Shown in pieces: positions 21,964 to 34,200 of a stretch of 64,000 nt of DNA. A program made the translations under genes and the position numbers. Under the pieces are notes generated by a model. The model ran no database searches, had not been told where the DNA came from, and saw nothing but the letters and a program-made list of their open reading frames with translations. The DNA is from Gnetum montanum. Taxonomy: Eukaryota > Streptophyta > Gnetopsida > Gnetales > Gnetaceae. Position 1 is the stretch's first letter; each line of letters begins with the position of its first letter. The stretch spans positions 1-64,000 of the forward strand of contig MNCI01000838.1 of NCBI GenBank assembly GCA_015680685.1, in the 5' to 3' direction.

Positions 21964-22803
21964 TGATGAGTCAGCATTTGGGCAACCATGATATTGCATC
22001 TACGATATCGTAGCCCAACTACGATATCATATATGCGATATCATAGCCTGTCTCCTCATATGTAAATAAGAGGTAGATAGATCAGTTAGGAATTAAAGGG
22101 ATTAGTAAGTTAGTTAGTTTTAGTTTAAGTGTTTAATTTCTTTCTCTCAACCCTTTTTCTCTTAGTGTATGCCTGCAGTGTGGTGACTGTAATTGTATGA
22201 CATCCTTTATTCGAGTGTGACGTACTTGGACACGCATATGACCAGAAATAAAGATTGAGATTACTTCATCATTGCAACATTCACTTAGCTTAATCATTTA
22301 ATTAATTGTTATTTACTTCTACTTTCCTAGTTAATCTCTCTTACCCTTAAACTCATGTTAAAATGCAGAATGAGTATAACTTGATTACAAGAATTTAAAT
22401 GTGACTACTTGGTAATCCAGTAGCGTACCTAGGATCTATGCTTGGTAATCTTAGTGGTAGTCGTGCATGAAGTCCAAGATGTGTACGGATAATCAAGGAA
22501 TGGATGCTCATCGCACTTAGGCTAGTTTATATTCTCTCACTCTCACTCTCTCCTAGATTAGTAAATATTACTTTCCATTGCCTTTAGGAGTAGCATTAGA
22601 TTAGAAACCACATCATACACCTCACTTTGGACTAAACCATACGTGACAAAGATAATACTAGTCTAGGTGGGAAGACAACGAACTTCAACCTAAGGCTAAC
22701 TGTCTAGATGCCACAACTAGTTCATCTACGGAGTTCGACTGGATCATGCGTGTAACGCTCGTATTCGTATGGTTGAGTGTAGGGGTACCTCATCACTCAT
22801 CAT
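21964..22803 (+). repeat. Probable 5' LTR of E2
   Basis: Bounded on the left by the inverted pLTR and on the right by the PBS. It begins TGATGAGTCAGC and includes repeated ACGATATC(G/A)TA words (22008-22050). The second LTR is not seen, so the ends are approximate. Confidence 0.45.
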
Positions 22804-22822
22804 TAGCATCATTGTCGGGGAC
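22804..22822 (+). promoter_or_regulatory. Primer-binding site of E2 (tRNA-Asp-like)
   Basis: TAGCATCATTGTCGGGGAC matches the common plant Ty3/gypsy PBS form TGGCGCCGTTGCCGGGGA(C) at about 14 of 19 positions, with the mismatches mostly transitions. Confidence 0.5.
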
Positions 22823-22943
22823 AGTGCTAGTTATCTAGATTAGTTATATCATACAAGGTTGTTATAAAGGAATTAATGATATGTCTTTTAGAAATAAATA
22901 ATTATTAAAAGTCACACATAATTTCACACAAAACTTTACAACC

Positions 22944-24832
22944 ATGCCTCTCCTACAAGATCACGATAATGCCACACTTAGTGAGGAAGTTCATTGGAGA
23001 ACCAACGAATTATATGATAATGAAGATTGGAGTGTGCAACCTAAAGTGGGGATTTCTTATAAACATGAACAAAAGCAATGTCATCCCAATGCATAAAAGC
23101 ATAATTTACCTAATGATGATGAACCCCTACTAACCACTACAAGCCTAACACAAATACAAGAGGCTGTGCAAATCTCCTATAGGCATCGTAAAGAGAGCTG
23201 TCTACCCAAGATCGATTTAAACAACTTCCCTAATTTTTCAGGAGGCTATGACTTAGATCCGCATCAACATTTACAAGCCTTCTATGATTCCTACACATGG
23301 AATAACATTGATAATGGGTGGCCAAGCAAAATTATGGTATAGATCGTTAAAACCAAATTCAATTCGACATTGGTCAACAATGGTAAAACTCTTTAATGAA
23401 AAATATCAAACCTACTAAGGGATGGAAACAAGCACAACATGAACCCTTGGACATGGCCTTAGAAAGATATTATGCACTATTAAACAACTATCTAGGCCAT
23501 GGGTTTTTTGAGGAAAGGCTAATGTACCATATTATTGATGGGCTTCATGATGCAACAAGAGAAACCCTAGAGATGTATGCCCAAGGTCAACTATATGAAC
23601 TATGAACCCATCAAGTCTAAGAGCTTATTAAGTGGGTAGCAAAAGAAGGAGAAATGGCTAGATGGAAGAATGTTGAAAAACATCAATAAGACCAAAATCT
23701 CAACTTTACAAAGGTCCATAATCATAAAAAGGAGAAATCAACCTATCACAGGGAGAAAGAACCATCTCTGCCGATACAACAATCATTAGAAGAAGTCGAG
23801 GCAAAGATCAATAAGATGTTGGAATGGACGTATAAAAAGTGTGGAGAATTTATTGATATTATTGGAGATAGTGTTTTGACAACCCAAGAAGTAGGACAAA
23901 GTATTAGTAGAAAATAGGAAATAAGGGATAAGGAAAATAAGAGCTCAACTACTAATCATACGTATGAATGCAACATATGCCTGTAAGATCACCCCAAGGG
24001 TCAATGCCCAATATTGTTACATTTACATGAGCATTGGGGAAACACATCACATCTTGAGTTCATATAGAGATACTATGTTTGATCACAGTGGCAACAATCC
24101 CAGTTGTGGGGGAAACCACCCTTAAACTAGAGACACCCTTCATATCATACGAATCCAAATGCTTATCTAGTTCAACATCCTATTTCCCCAACTAGGTCAA
24201 CATACTCTATCTCACCACATTATTATCATTCTCCTCAATACTATCAACCCATGCTTTCAACACAACCACTACCTTTTCCATCTTACCCTTCTCCTAATTT
24301 TCAACATTCTCATTTTTTCCTCCTTCTACATTAGCACCAATTGTTCCTAAGGTGTCTACACCATAGCAACAACCCACAAACATTACTTGTGCTACTACTT
24401 CCAACAGCAGTGAGAGACCTCAGCAACATCAAAGGTGCTCCTTCTTTAGAAATGTAGGAAGGGATAACACAATTCCAAGGCCACTGCATCCTCCAAATCA
24501 ACATAAGTCCAACCCTGTGGTGCATCCTTACCTTCAAACCCAATGCCTCGTGTAACTCCATCAAGGCCACTAACTCACACTCCAAAAATCATATGGCCCA
24601 ATGAACATAGGAATGGAGAGTGACAACCCAATCCTTGCATACCATCTTCTAGTCACAAACATCATAGTGGGGCAACTCTTTATCCAAGAACCACATCTTA
24701 CAAATTGCCCCACTATGCTTATTATAATCAGGTGTGTGAACCCCTATGGGGTAAATATGACCAAGTCCAAATATTTCCAACATGCAAGGATCCTCAACTT
24801 CCATTTATTAATCCTTGCCATCCTCAACTAAT
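22944..24832 (+). pseudogene. gag: E2 gag (nucleocapsid precursor), decayed
   Basis: ATG 22944 opens a frame (MPLLQDHDNATLSEEVHW) that continues, with stops, to LPKIDLNNFPNFSGGYDLDP near 23205. The clearest Gag block is at 23396-23605: ALERYYALLNNYLGHGF then IDGLHDATRETLEM, the typical Ty3/gypsy Gag pattern around a conserved HGF. A zinc knuckle of CX2C-H-C type (YECNICL, stop, DHPKGQCP) lies at 23963-24010. Beyond it is a Pro/His/Tyr-rich tail to ~24832. Stops and frameshifts are spread throughout. In an intact element Gag would form the virus-like particle and bind RNA. Confidence 0.65.
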
Positions 24833-24853
24833 TAGTTATGGGGGATATCCCCC

Positions 24854-25304
24854 ATTGTAATAAAAAGTAGGATTAATAACCAATTTTTATTTTCTTTAAT
24901 TTTACAACTTTTTGTTTTACGGTTTTTCATTTTTCAATTTCTTGTTTTATCTTTTTTATCTTTTTGTCTTTTTGTCCTTTTATGTTTTTTATAAGTAATC
25001 TCATCTATGAATAAAATACTCATGTGGATCATTGGTTGAGGTTTGTTTTATGTTTTTGAGTCACAAGTGGTCAATTATTTGGACAGTGAGCCTGTTACAC
25101 CCACTCATCCAATCTACAAATAAGAGGTTTTGATCGAGGGTACAGTGATATTCTTGACATTCTTAAAACTTAAAATTAATTTTGTTTTCATTATAACCAG
25201 AATGAAGAAGGATGGACCAAGAGGGAACAATTAGGGTGTGACNACCAGAATGAAGAAGGATGGATCAAGAGGGAATAATTAGGGTGTGACATCAAGGGGA
25301 CTTN
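24854..25304. other. AT-rich DNA with two single-N joins
   Basis: T-rich to 25000, no gene. The N at 25243 is flanked by a 47-bp near-duplicate (25196-25242 and 25244-25290, two mismatches). The N at 25304 marks a contig edge inside the E3 LTR. A 14-bp perfect palindrome, GGGGGATATCCCCC, lies just before this region (24840-24853). Confidence 0.6.
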
Positions 25305-26597
25305 CGGTGGTGCTCAAAATGCGCAAAATAGTTTGGCAAGTTTTCTAGTTGAGAAGTTTGCTACACTATGCTACGCTATGCTACGATCGACTTTAAATTG
25401 TTGCAAGGAAAGATGCTACGCTACGCTACGCTACGCTACGCTATGCAGCGTAGCATAGCATAGTGAGAGCAAGACAAGAAGGCTTGGCTAACTCCGTGAT
25501 TTCAATTGCACTTAGTTAGTACCTCTAGCCTTCAAAAATAGTTGCTTCACTTAGCTTCAAGTCCTTTTGCAATGGCTCCTTCACCAAAAAGTGGAAAAAC
25601 TTAGCCAAAAGTAGGCCACGTTGGTTGCTACACTACGTAGCATAGCATAGCATAGCAATTCTACGAGAGCAACGAAAGACATTTCAAAATGCAGGATCAA
25701 TAGGTTCACAAGTTTTACAGTGCAAAAATGCAAAGATTGCAAATTGTTGATGTTTCTGAAATTAAGTCTAAATTCTACACTATACTATGGTATATAGCAT
25801 AGCACAACATAACAAGTATGTAAAAAAGTAGTTAGTGCACTTCAAAGGTTTCCAATACATGCAGTAGGATGCAATGTAAGTTTTTGCTTCATACTGGTGG
25901 CTATGCTATTCTATGCTACGTAGCGTAGCAAGATGCTACGGTATGCCAACATGCTATACTACAAAGCATAGCATAGCATAGTAAGCGGTTATGCTACATC
26001 AATGCACTTCACCTGATTGCATCATTGGCACACATCTCCAAGTAAGAAAGTTACAATTGTAATCTTGAGCATTGTAAACATCTTGCCTAGAATTGTAATA
26101 GTTAGCACTCTCTTTTGGCATTCTATTTTACTTTTTTGCTACTATCTTTGTAGCATTTTGCATTGGTGACCTCTGAGTCCGCATTCAAGCGTATAGCTAT
26201 CTTACTCTAAGCATCTTGGTTACTCTTTGGATCTCTATGCTCCTCAGTGCCTTGCAACTGATTGTATCCACATTGATAGAGTGAACTCACATTCTTGAAG
26301 TGGTGCATTTTCCTAACTACATTTTACTATGTTTTCCTGCTTATCATTACATTTTACATCGTTTTCTACCCCTTTTGTGTTTAAAGATTATTTTATGCTA
26401 TAAGTCTCATGCTCAAATTATCTATTTGCAAAAGGTTATATTAACACTGACTAAGTCCCTATCTAATTGACCAGACCATTCAGGGCACCCCATTTCCATT
26501 TCATCTAGCATGACCCTTACCCAGGTCTGGGGTTAAGATTTTCATGACTGACAACCTCTCATTTTTTTCCTACCGCTAATATTTTTGGTCACTATAG
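25305..26597 (+). repeat. 5' LTR of E3 (family I, start and promoter block missing)
   Basis: Aligns with the E5 LTR from its ~210th base (GTGCTCA..ATGCGC..AATAGTT). The first ~210 bases are lost at the N at 25304. A ~200-bp block carrying the TATA box in E4 and E5 is absent at ~26045. The end TATAG is followed by the five-base spacer TTTTC and the PBS. Confidence 0.78.
25411..25462. repeat. GCTAC/GTAGC hairpin array in E3 LTR
   Basis: Tandem GCTAC units (GCTACGCTACGCTACGCTAC) run into their own complement (GCAGCGTAGCATAGCATAG), giving a near-perfect foldback. Similar arrays lie at 25628-25652, 25900-25940 and 25960-25985. Confidence 0.85.
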
Positions 26598-26602
26598 TTT
26601 TC

Positions 26603-26621
26603 TGGCGCTAGAAGGAGGGCC
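26603..26621 (+). promoter_or_regulatory. Primer-binding site of E3
   Basis: TGGCGCTAGAAGGAGGGCC lies five bases after the LTR end. The same 19-mer, with 1-3 changes, follows the LTRs of E4 (48805), E5 (38188) and E6 (40234). The donor tRNA is not identified. Confidence 0.7.
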
Positions 26622-26679
26622 TTTTATGCCCTTTACGGTAGTCCTGTAAGCATTTTGCATCCTAATATGCGTTAGCGTA

Positions 26680-26960
26680 AACTTGACATCCATTTGTGGT
26701 TGTTTATGTATCATGCGGTGTAGATCGATCACTCCGATGGTTCTTTCAAAGCCCTGCAAGACATATATCCTCCGATTGCCATTTCACTCTCTTGTTTTAT
26801 AGTAGTTTTCCACACATTCTATACCCTATTGGGCACTAGTGTAAACGTGACACCCTTTTGTGGTTGTTTACACATTGTGTGGTACAGATCAGTCACTTTA
26901 ATAATTCCTTCAGAATCTAGCAAGACATATATCCTTTTGATTACCTTCCGATTTCCTTGC
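26680..26960 (+). repeat. Leader tandem repeat of E3, two units
   Basis: Two ~160-bp units share GTGTAAACGTGACACCC(T/A)T, TGTGGTTGTTTA, TAGATC..TCACT and GCAAGACATATATCC. They lie in the untranslated leader between PBS and gag. Confidence 0.65.
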
Positions 26961-26995
26961 CTTTCTCATTTGCAGAACCATTTAGCTTTGTAACA

Positions 26996-29900
26996 ATGGC
27001 TTCTTCGAGCACCGTTGCTAACACCTTCAACGTTGAGGTTCCCATGACGGTTCAAGGCATCATAGGTGCCGAAAAATTGCTCAACCCGATGTTGGAACCA
27101 CATTGATCCCTTAGGATCCAAAACCTAGGACCTGAGGGCTTGGTCCAGCAACATAAACACTATAACTTCCTCTGTGCAAAGGTGTAGGCAAACATTCCCT
27201 TGTATGTGCACAAACTCGAAGAGAAACGTAGCTTTGAGTTCACTTACTATGATGGGAAGGAATTTGTTCCCACCCCTAGTGCTTCCATCCCTTCGACATA
27301 GAAAAATAAATGGCTTCTAGACCAGCTGATCCAATTGGCTAGACTTAGGGAGCAACATGACACATCGTCTAACCATGATGATGCCTTCCAAGATGGATAG
27401 GAGGAACTCAATTCCCAATCTGATGGCAAAGGTCAAACCAACCTTGTTACCATCCCTCTGACCCAATCTTTCTATACTAACCTATTGTCTATCACTGCTT
27501 CCTTCGTAATCATGCCTACGCTTTCACAACACGCAATTACATTTGCAATGGGTAGCCATGTCATCTCCTCAATGTTTCAATGCCCTTATTCCCCAGTTTC
27601 ATTTGCAGCCACTATCCCTACACAAACCCTTCATCAGTCCATTTCTGTAGTGCATCACACACCAATCACAGCTACTTTGCCACATATTCACACCGTACCT
27701 ACTTCAAAATTGTACGTAGCTTCTACTTCCATTCGCGCATTTACACCTATCCCACTATTAGTGGTGGGCCCAAGTCCTTCCACAGGGTGGACCCCATTTA
27801 CTGCTCCCCTTGCTATGCTACCATCGCAGATGTGTCACCACATTCGCCAGCAAACTTTCCAAAGCCCACAAGTGGTATAGCCTAGTGCAGGGTTATGGTC
27901 TATTTTGCTGGCAACCCAAGCATTCTATCCTATAGCTCAACCCATGGTTGCTACCCCAAAAAAATCACCTGTTAGGTGGTGGACAATTCAAGCAACACCG
28001 TTTATAGGGACCACCCCAACGATATCGCCAACGAGTCACGTTGCTACCCCTACCACACCACAGATGGGAGCTACCTCGGAAGTTCCCCAACCATCTGCAC
28101 CATTGTAGGGTCTACATCAAGCATTCTAGCTTATCCAAACCCTTACTGAGAAAATAAAATGCCTCAAGGCTATTGGGTGTGACACAGTGTAAGTCATGAA
28201 CTTTTACCAAGACAACCCCATTAGCCCTGCAATCCCTTCACTAATGTTACCCCCAGGGATGTCCCTTCCCAACTTCACAAAATAAAATAGGGAGGGGAAT
28301 CCCAATGAACATCTTGTTACCTTTAGGTCTAAGTCCCTACTACTACAACAATGGCCACACACGATCATCCATGTCTTTGCCATGTCTCTAGCAGAAAAGG
28401 CCTTGGATTGGTACCGTGCCCTGCCACGCTCCTCCATATCAACCCTAGAGAAGCTTTTGACCCAATTTTTGATGTGCTTCAAGTATAAATTAAAGCTAGA
28501 AATCATGCTAGATCAGTTGCTGAGTGTGAAGAAGAATCCTCTGGAACCAATCCAGAAGTTCATCTAGCATTGGAGTGCAATACTTAATGAAATCTAGGAG
28601 CCCATCGCAGAGGCCCACTTACTGGCCATCTTTAAGGATGTGGTAAATGACTTCATCAAGTTTAAACTGTACTACCTCACTTCTCGCACTCTTAGTTAGG
28701 CCTTCACTCAGACTAAGAGCATACAAGATGTGGCCGAGGCGAGAAAAGGCCTGGCCTATGTTGCTTACAAGAACACCTTCATGAAAAAGGATAAGGGTAA
28801 GGCTACAATAGCCATAGTGGCCATTGTGACAAATGAGTCCAAACCCAAACCTAGTAACAATGGTAACAACAACAACAAAAAATCAGCCACACCCTTAGCT
28901 AACCCCACACTCAAGTAGGGCAATGCACTACTAACTTCTGCACCCACACCAGAGACATTTGCACCATCAAAATCAAACTTTGAGTGCAAAGATCATTCAA
29001 AGTATACCCCGATACCTGTCAAGCCTTTAGAACTTTTGAAGTAGCTACTAGTGATGGGGCACATCCAACACAAACAGATTTTAGAGAAGGGAGTTAAGAA
29101 ACATTAGCGGTATTGCGAGATCCTTAAGAACCCCTCCTTGGCCTTGCCTAATGAGCCCCCAATCCTTAAGGATTTTAGGCTAGATTGGTTTTGTGACTAC
29201 CACCAATAGTGTGGTCACAATACGAATTACTATCTAGTGTTGAAGGATGACATCCAAAGGATGATTGATCAAGGAAAATTGATGTTGGATGAAAGCAACC
29301 TAGTACGTCCTAAGAATCAATCCCTACACATCTACACTAACCCCCTTAATGCCAACAATGCTAGTTATGTCATCAACACCATCAGCATTGATAGTGATCC
29401 TAGGCCACCCTAGCAGTCGTTTGTGATCCATGTGCCTTAGCATAGTGTACTAGCACCATATGCGGCTGATCAAAGCTCGCAACAATAATTTGTTTTGAGA
29501 GTCCCTCCCTAGATGTCTACCCCCATGCCATCCATTAGTATAACCACACCACCCCACCTATTAACATCATTAGCTCCATTTTTCATTAGGGGGTTGACTC
29601 CTTCAATGGCCCCTATCCTGTGCAAGACAGCTGAACAACCTTCTCATCCTAAAAAATGAGAAGTGCATTTCATAGGTGAGATGTTAAGGGGAAGTACCTT
29701 CCTAGGTATTTGTAAGCCTATGTCTTCGCCCCTTGCATCTACACCCTCGTCACCAAAGAGGGACATTTCTACAACCACGTAGCCCATGTTGCCTCACCAA
29801 AAAGCATTTGAACCTAGATCTAAAATCGTCCCTCCTCAGGAAATTCTTCTTTTGGGGAAAATAGAAGAGGAAAAAGGTGGTAAATAGGGGGTGGCTAGGA

Positions 29901-30786
29901 CCTCTTGGATTTCCTCACTTAGGTCAAGCAAGCTCTAAAACAAAAGAACACTACGCTGAGCTTGTACAACCTAATCATGATGTTTGTCCCATACCATGAG
30001 GCTCTGATTTGCATGTTGACAGTGATTCCAGTCGACAAAGAAATGCCAGCATAAGAGGAAGTGATCCACTTAGTCATGCTTTCCTCTACGCTTGTAGGGC
30101 CAAACCTATCCAAATTGACTTTCTATGACAACTCCATTAGGAAAGACCTCGAAAGGAATCAGGTGACTACAACACCCCTATTCATCACAATTCAGGTTGG
30201 CCAACACTGAATCGAAAGGGTACACGTTGATGATGGGGCTGCCATCAACATCATCCATTTTCCTATTGTAGAAAATTTGGGCTTGGTCAACTAGATCAAA
30301 CCCACAATGATGTAATGCCTAAGGTCATTTAATGGGGCACCGGTCATAGTGAAGGGCACGGTCCATATAGACTTCATGGTAGGGGACTAATTCCCCACAA
30401 ACGCAACGTTCATCGTGGTTGAGTATATGCCCAGGCTTAACCTGATCCTAGGGAGATCATGGTTAGCACAGCTTAGGGTTGTCTCCTCATCCATACATCA
30501 GGAGATCCACCTGCCTTATGGAGGTAGGGAGGTGGTGATCCATGGTGATGAGGTAGCAACATAAGTAATCAACAACGTAGACATGGAGCAGGGCTTAGAG
30601 GTCATAACCTTTGAGAATGAAGCACCTACCCCTACACACACTAACCATCCAGTAGAGGAATCAGCTCAGCAAGTTGGTTCCCATAACAAAAGTTCATGGG
30701 TTGAATTGACCTTCCAAGCAGGGGGTAATTATGTGGACGAAGGCCTTGGCAAAATGCCTCAGCTTTATGTTCTGCTCAACCCATGA
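26996..30786 (+). pseudogene. gag-pro: E3 gag-protease (decayed)
   Basis: Start ATG 26996 (MASSSTVANTFNVEVPM) matches the E4 start MAFSTTVANAFNMEF. A long Pro/Thr/Ser/Ala-rich region follows (27485-28110). Then come the Gag core (NFYQDNPISPAIP, MSLAEKALDWYRALPRSSIS, QLLSVKKNPLEPIQKFI, 28197-28567), a Lys-rich tract, and a His/Cys knuckle WFCDYHQ.CGHNT (29188-29230). The retropepsin domain is near 30215: VHVDDGAAINIIHFPIVENL, then VVEYMPRLNLILGRSWLAQL and the C-terminal HQEIHLPYGGREVV. DDG at the active site is usual in the Tat lineage. The frame ends at a stop at 30784. Around twenty in-frame stops, mostly CAG/CAA or TGG to TAG/TAA/TGA types, suggest decay by C-to-T changes. Confidence 0.82.
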
Positions 30787-30929
30787 TGGCTTAGGAAGTA
30801 GTTATGCATAGTGTAGCAACCCCACTACTTCTTACCCAGTTACCATCCTTTGTATATTGATCGCCTTTTTGTTTTGCACCCACATTAGTTACCAATTAGC
30901 CATATTGCAAATCGTTAGCATATCATCTC

Positions 30930-31110
30930 TTTAACATGCAATGGCCTGAAATGGCTTAAAACTAGCTACGACCAAAAATGGCCTAAAACTACACCTAGCA
31001 ATGGCCTAAAACTACACCTAGCAATGGCCTAAAACTAGTGATGGCTTGAAATGGCCTAAAACTAGTAGGGGCCCAAAATGGCCTAAAACTAAAACATCAA
31101 AAGCCAAAAT
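30930..31110. repeat. Minisatellite AATGGCCTAAAACTAG after E3 protease
   Basis: Irregular repeats of ATGGCCTAAAACTA(G/C) at 17-34 bp spacing follow the protease stop. The E4 counterpart is at 53339-53600, there in the opposite orientation because of a likely misplaced contig. Confidence 0.75.
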
Positions 31111-31264
31111 TTAACATGAAATCCAACATGTACACAATGCATAATTTAGCATAGAATCAATTCCTTTTTCAAAATTTTCCTCTTCATTAAAAACTTTTAT
31201 CTTTTAGACAATGTTTGCAAAAACGTTTACAAAAATTCAAAATTTTTTAAAAAATCCCATGCTG

Positions 31265-34200
31265 TCATGGGTTTCCTTCGCCCGCATTATCTTCTTCACT
31301 AGCATTTGTTTCTGCATCATTTTCCATTGCATTTTCCCCTACCATCTTTTCACTCCTATCCTTTGTGGGCCTTGTGCCCTCATCTGGAACCTACATCATA
31401 GAAACAAAGTAGTTAGCTAGGGCAACACACGCAAGCTAGAATAGAGCATAAGCATTAATACAGCAGAAAGTGAATGACTTGAGATGGACCTATGTCCGTC
31501 TCGAAAGGTATATGATCTCAACTGAGCCCAAGGTTGTGTCAGACCTCCTCTTCCATGATATCCCCATAATTCCTTATGCTATGTTCAGCGTCTATAGTAT
31601 CCTTCTCCTTTTTGACAACTGTCCATCTCGATAGTCTCAGAGAAAAGGAGGCAGTTGCGGTCTCACCTGTGGTAAGGTCCACTTCCTACTCAAGAGATTC
31701 AGTGACCTTGACCTACTGCATGAACTTGTTATAGGCCTTAGAAATGGAAATGACATCTACAAATGCCTTATAGGTAAATTCCTCCATAGAATCATCCCTA
31801 TACAGTTTATGATAGAAGGTACATTCTAGTTTATACATGTGTTTGTGATTTTTCTAGGACTGCCCCCATTCGTAAACCCTTGCACTGAAATCTTTCCAAT
31901 CCTAACCCTTTTGGGCCAATAAGTTCATTTTCATCTACTATTCTAGTATTTCATGGGTGGCTTCATTGTTTTGATGCATGACTGTCAAAAATTTGGCATA
32001 ATCTGTTACAGCCGTTCACTAGTCCTCGTTATTAGTATCGTGGGCTATGAGGAATTCATTCCTCGATTTGAGGTCTTCCACCTCAGTGCTCAAGTCAGCC
32101 TTCTCTTTCTTAGATTTTTGGACCCATTTCCATAGGTCTTCATTGACATGCCTGTACTCCCACAAGGAGCATGCCAAGTGCAAAGTGCATTTTCTCACCT
32201 CATCATATATGCGATGAGGCACCTCAACTACTTCAGGCGAGAATGTAGGCACAACACCTACTTTCAAAGGTTGTGTAGGATCCCATCTAAGTTGAGTGGC
32301 TATCACCACATAGAGAGCACATCAATCACATTAGCATAGTAAGGTTAGCAAATGCAAGAATGGTAGCGTAGCAACATGGAAGCACCTAGCATAACTACTT
32401 ACCCACTTCAAGATCAACCTGCTTGAGATTATCGATCATGTCATCGACGACCCCTTGCATGATGTAAGCTTGTCAAGGGTCTCGGCCCATGGTTCCATGT
32501 GAATCAAAGGGGTTCCTACAAGATCAGCATTGATGTATGTCATGCAACTAAATGTGTTAGTAACGATCAAGGTAAATTGCGATGTGACTATGGGTAGAGC
32601 AACCCACCAAATTCTAATGGCAATTCCACTTCTTTCTAACTCGAAACAATGATAGCACCTTTAGCACTTGTCCATTCTCCTAAGGCTTAACAACATTTGG
32701 CAAAGGGATCTCTGGTAGAAGCCCCTTCTAGATTGATGTGGGCTTCTTCTTTATTTTCTAGTGCCTTTTCTTTTGAGGCACCAACATCCTCTTTATCCAC
32801 AAGAGACTCTTCTTTGTCTTCAAAAATGTCCTTCTCGTTAATAGAAGGATTCTGCCTAATAACAAGAGCCCCTTCCTTAGTGGCAGGAGCTTCCTTCCAC
32901 TTGACTAGGGCCTTTTCTTTTGAGACTGGGGCCTCTGTGTCTTTATTCATCGCTCCTATCTTCGGGGCCAACACCTCTTCATCGCCTTCTTCTTCTTCCT
33001 CTTCTTCCTCTGGCAACAAAAAAAACGTGTTTGCATTAGCTTAAAATAGGTTAGCTTAAAGTATGTGCTACGCTGTCTAGCATAGCACAGTGTAGCAGGC
33101 ATTAACAAAATAGGTGAATAAATAAACATTAACAAAAGCATTTACCAATGGGGCGTTGCATCCTCTACAGTTTAAATCGTAGTCTCCGCCCCTCCTCTTC
33201 CTCTGTGCGAAGGGTTTCCTTAGTTGAAGAAAGCCTCTTTCACTACAACTTAGTGACCATCGTTTTGGCAACAAGATGTTTCCCCTATGATACGCTACTA
33301 GCGGTAGCAGGGGGTTCCTCTCCTACGCTATCTTGGCCACAAAAGTTGTGGGCCACCTGATTCTTAGTTATCACGGAGAATGACTCCCCAATTATTTCTA
33401 GGGGATCTTGGGCTGGGGTAGTCTAGAGGATCTAGAAGATCTATGGTTTGGAAATTTGGTTGCAAGTCCACAATGCCCAGGCCCCATTCTCATGGACTAC
33501 CAAAAACTCCGTAAAATTTTGTAGATAGGCTATGTAAAAAGCATAATGTATATTGGACTGGAACTCTTGCTTCTTATGCAAGCCTTTCCATAGAGACCTA
33601 GCCCAGTTGTAGTGAGCCCCCTCTTCCATGACCTTGTACATTGCCCAAGCTTGCTCAATCCCAAGGATATTCCCTTGGGAAAGTAGCTAGGAAAAAGCGC
33701 AAGCACGAAAGATGGGATAAACCTCTTTAGCAAGTCCTACCCTAACCTTCTCCATAGGGATATCCTTCTACTCTTTGGCAACCCCTATCCAATCCATAAT
33801 GTCATCCTTTTGAAGGTTTAATTCCTTCTTGGACTTTGACCCTATAAGAATGCCATTGGCAGGGACACTGAAAAGGTCCACAAATAACTGGTCATTGATT
33901 TCAATGACCACCCACACACTGTGTATACGTGTGCAAAAGCGATCTACCTTGTTGAAAAAAGAGTCCACTAGAGAGAGCATCTCAATGGTAGGAACACTTG
34001 GGTTTAGGGTTAGGAACAAATACATAAGCCCAGCATTTTGAAGATTCTTGACCAAGGATTTTGAGGCCTCACTGTATATCCAATGCTGGCTCACATCTAC
34101 TTCTCCATACTTGAAGTAGATGTTTGCCTCCTAGTTTCCAGTAGTTATCACTATTACCTCCTGGGACTTCTTCACCCCTATAATAGTTCACACAGAAACA

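Larger units (their letters stand above)
21964..24853 (+). mobile_element. E2: gag-only Ty3/gypsy remnant
   Basis: LTR-like segment, degenerate Asp-type PBS and a decayed gag with a zinc knuckle. No protease, RT, RNase H or integrase motif is found before the AT-rich DNA at 24854. It is a non-autonomous or internally deleted element. Confidence 0.6.

Noticed and set aside
24840-24853. GGGGGATATCCCCC perfect palindrome as a regulatory site
   Set aside because: A single 14-bp occurrence in decayed retroelement DNA; it could arise by chance and has no supporting context.
32697-33044. Plus-strand 115-codon Ser/Ala/Phe-rich ORF
   Set aside because: Complement of the acidic/KEA-rich exon of the antisense gene; the minus-strand reading is the one conserved in E4 and E6.
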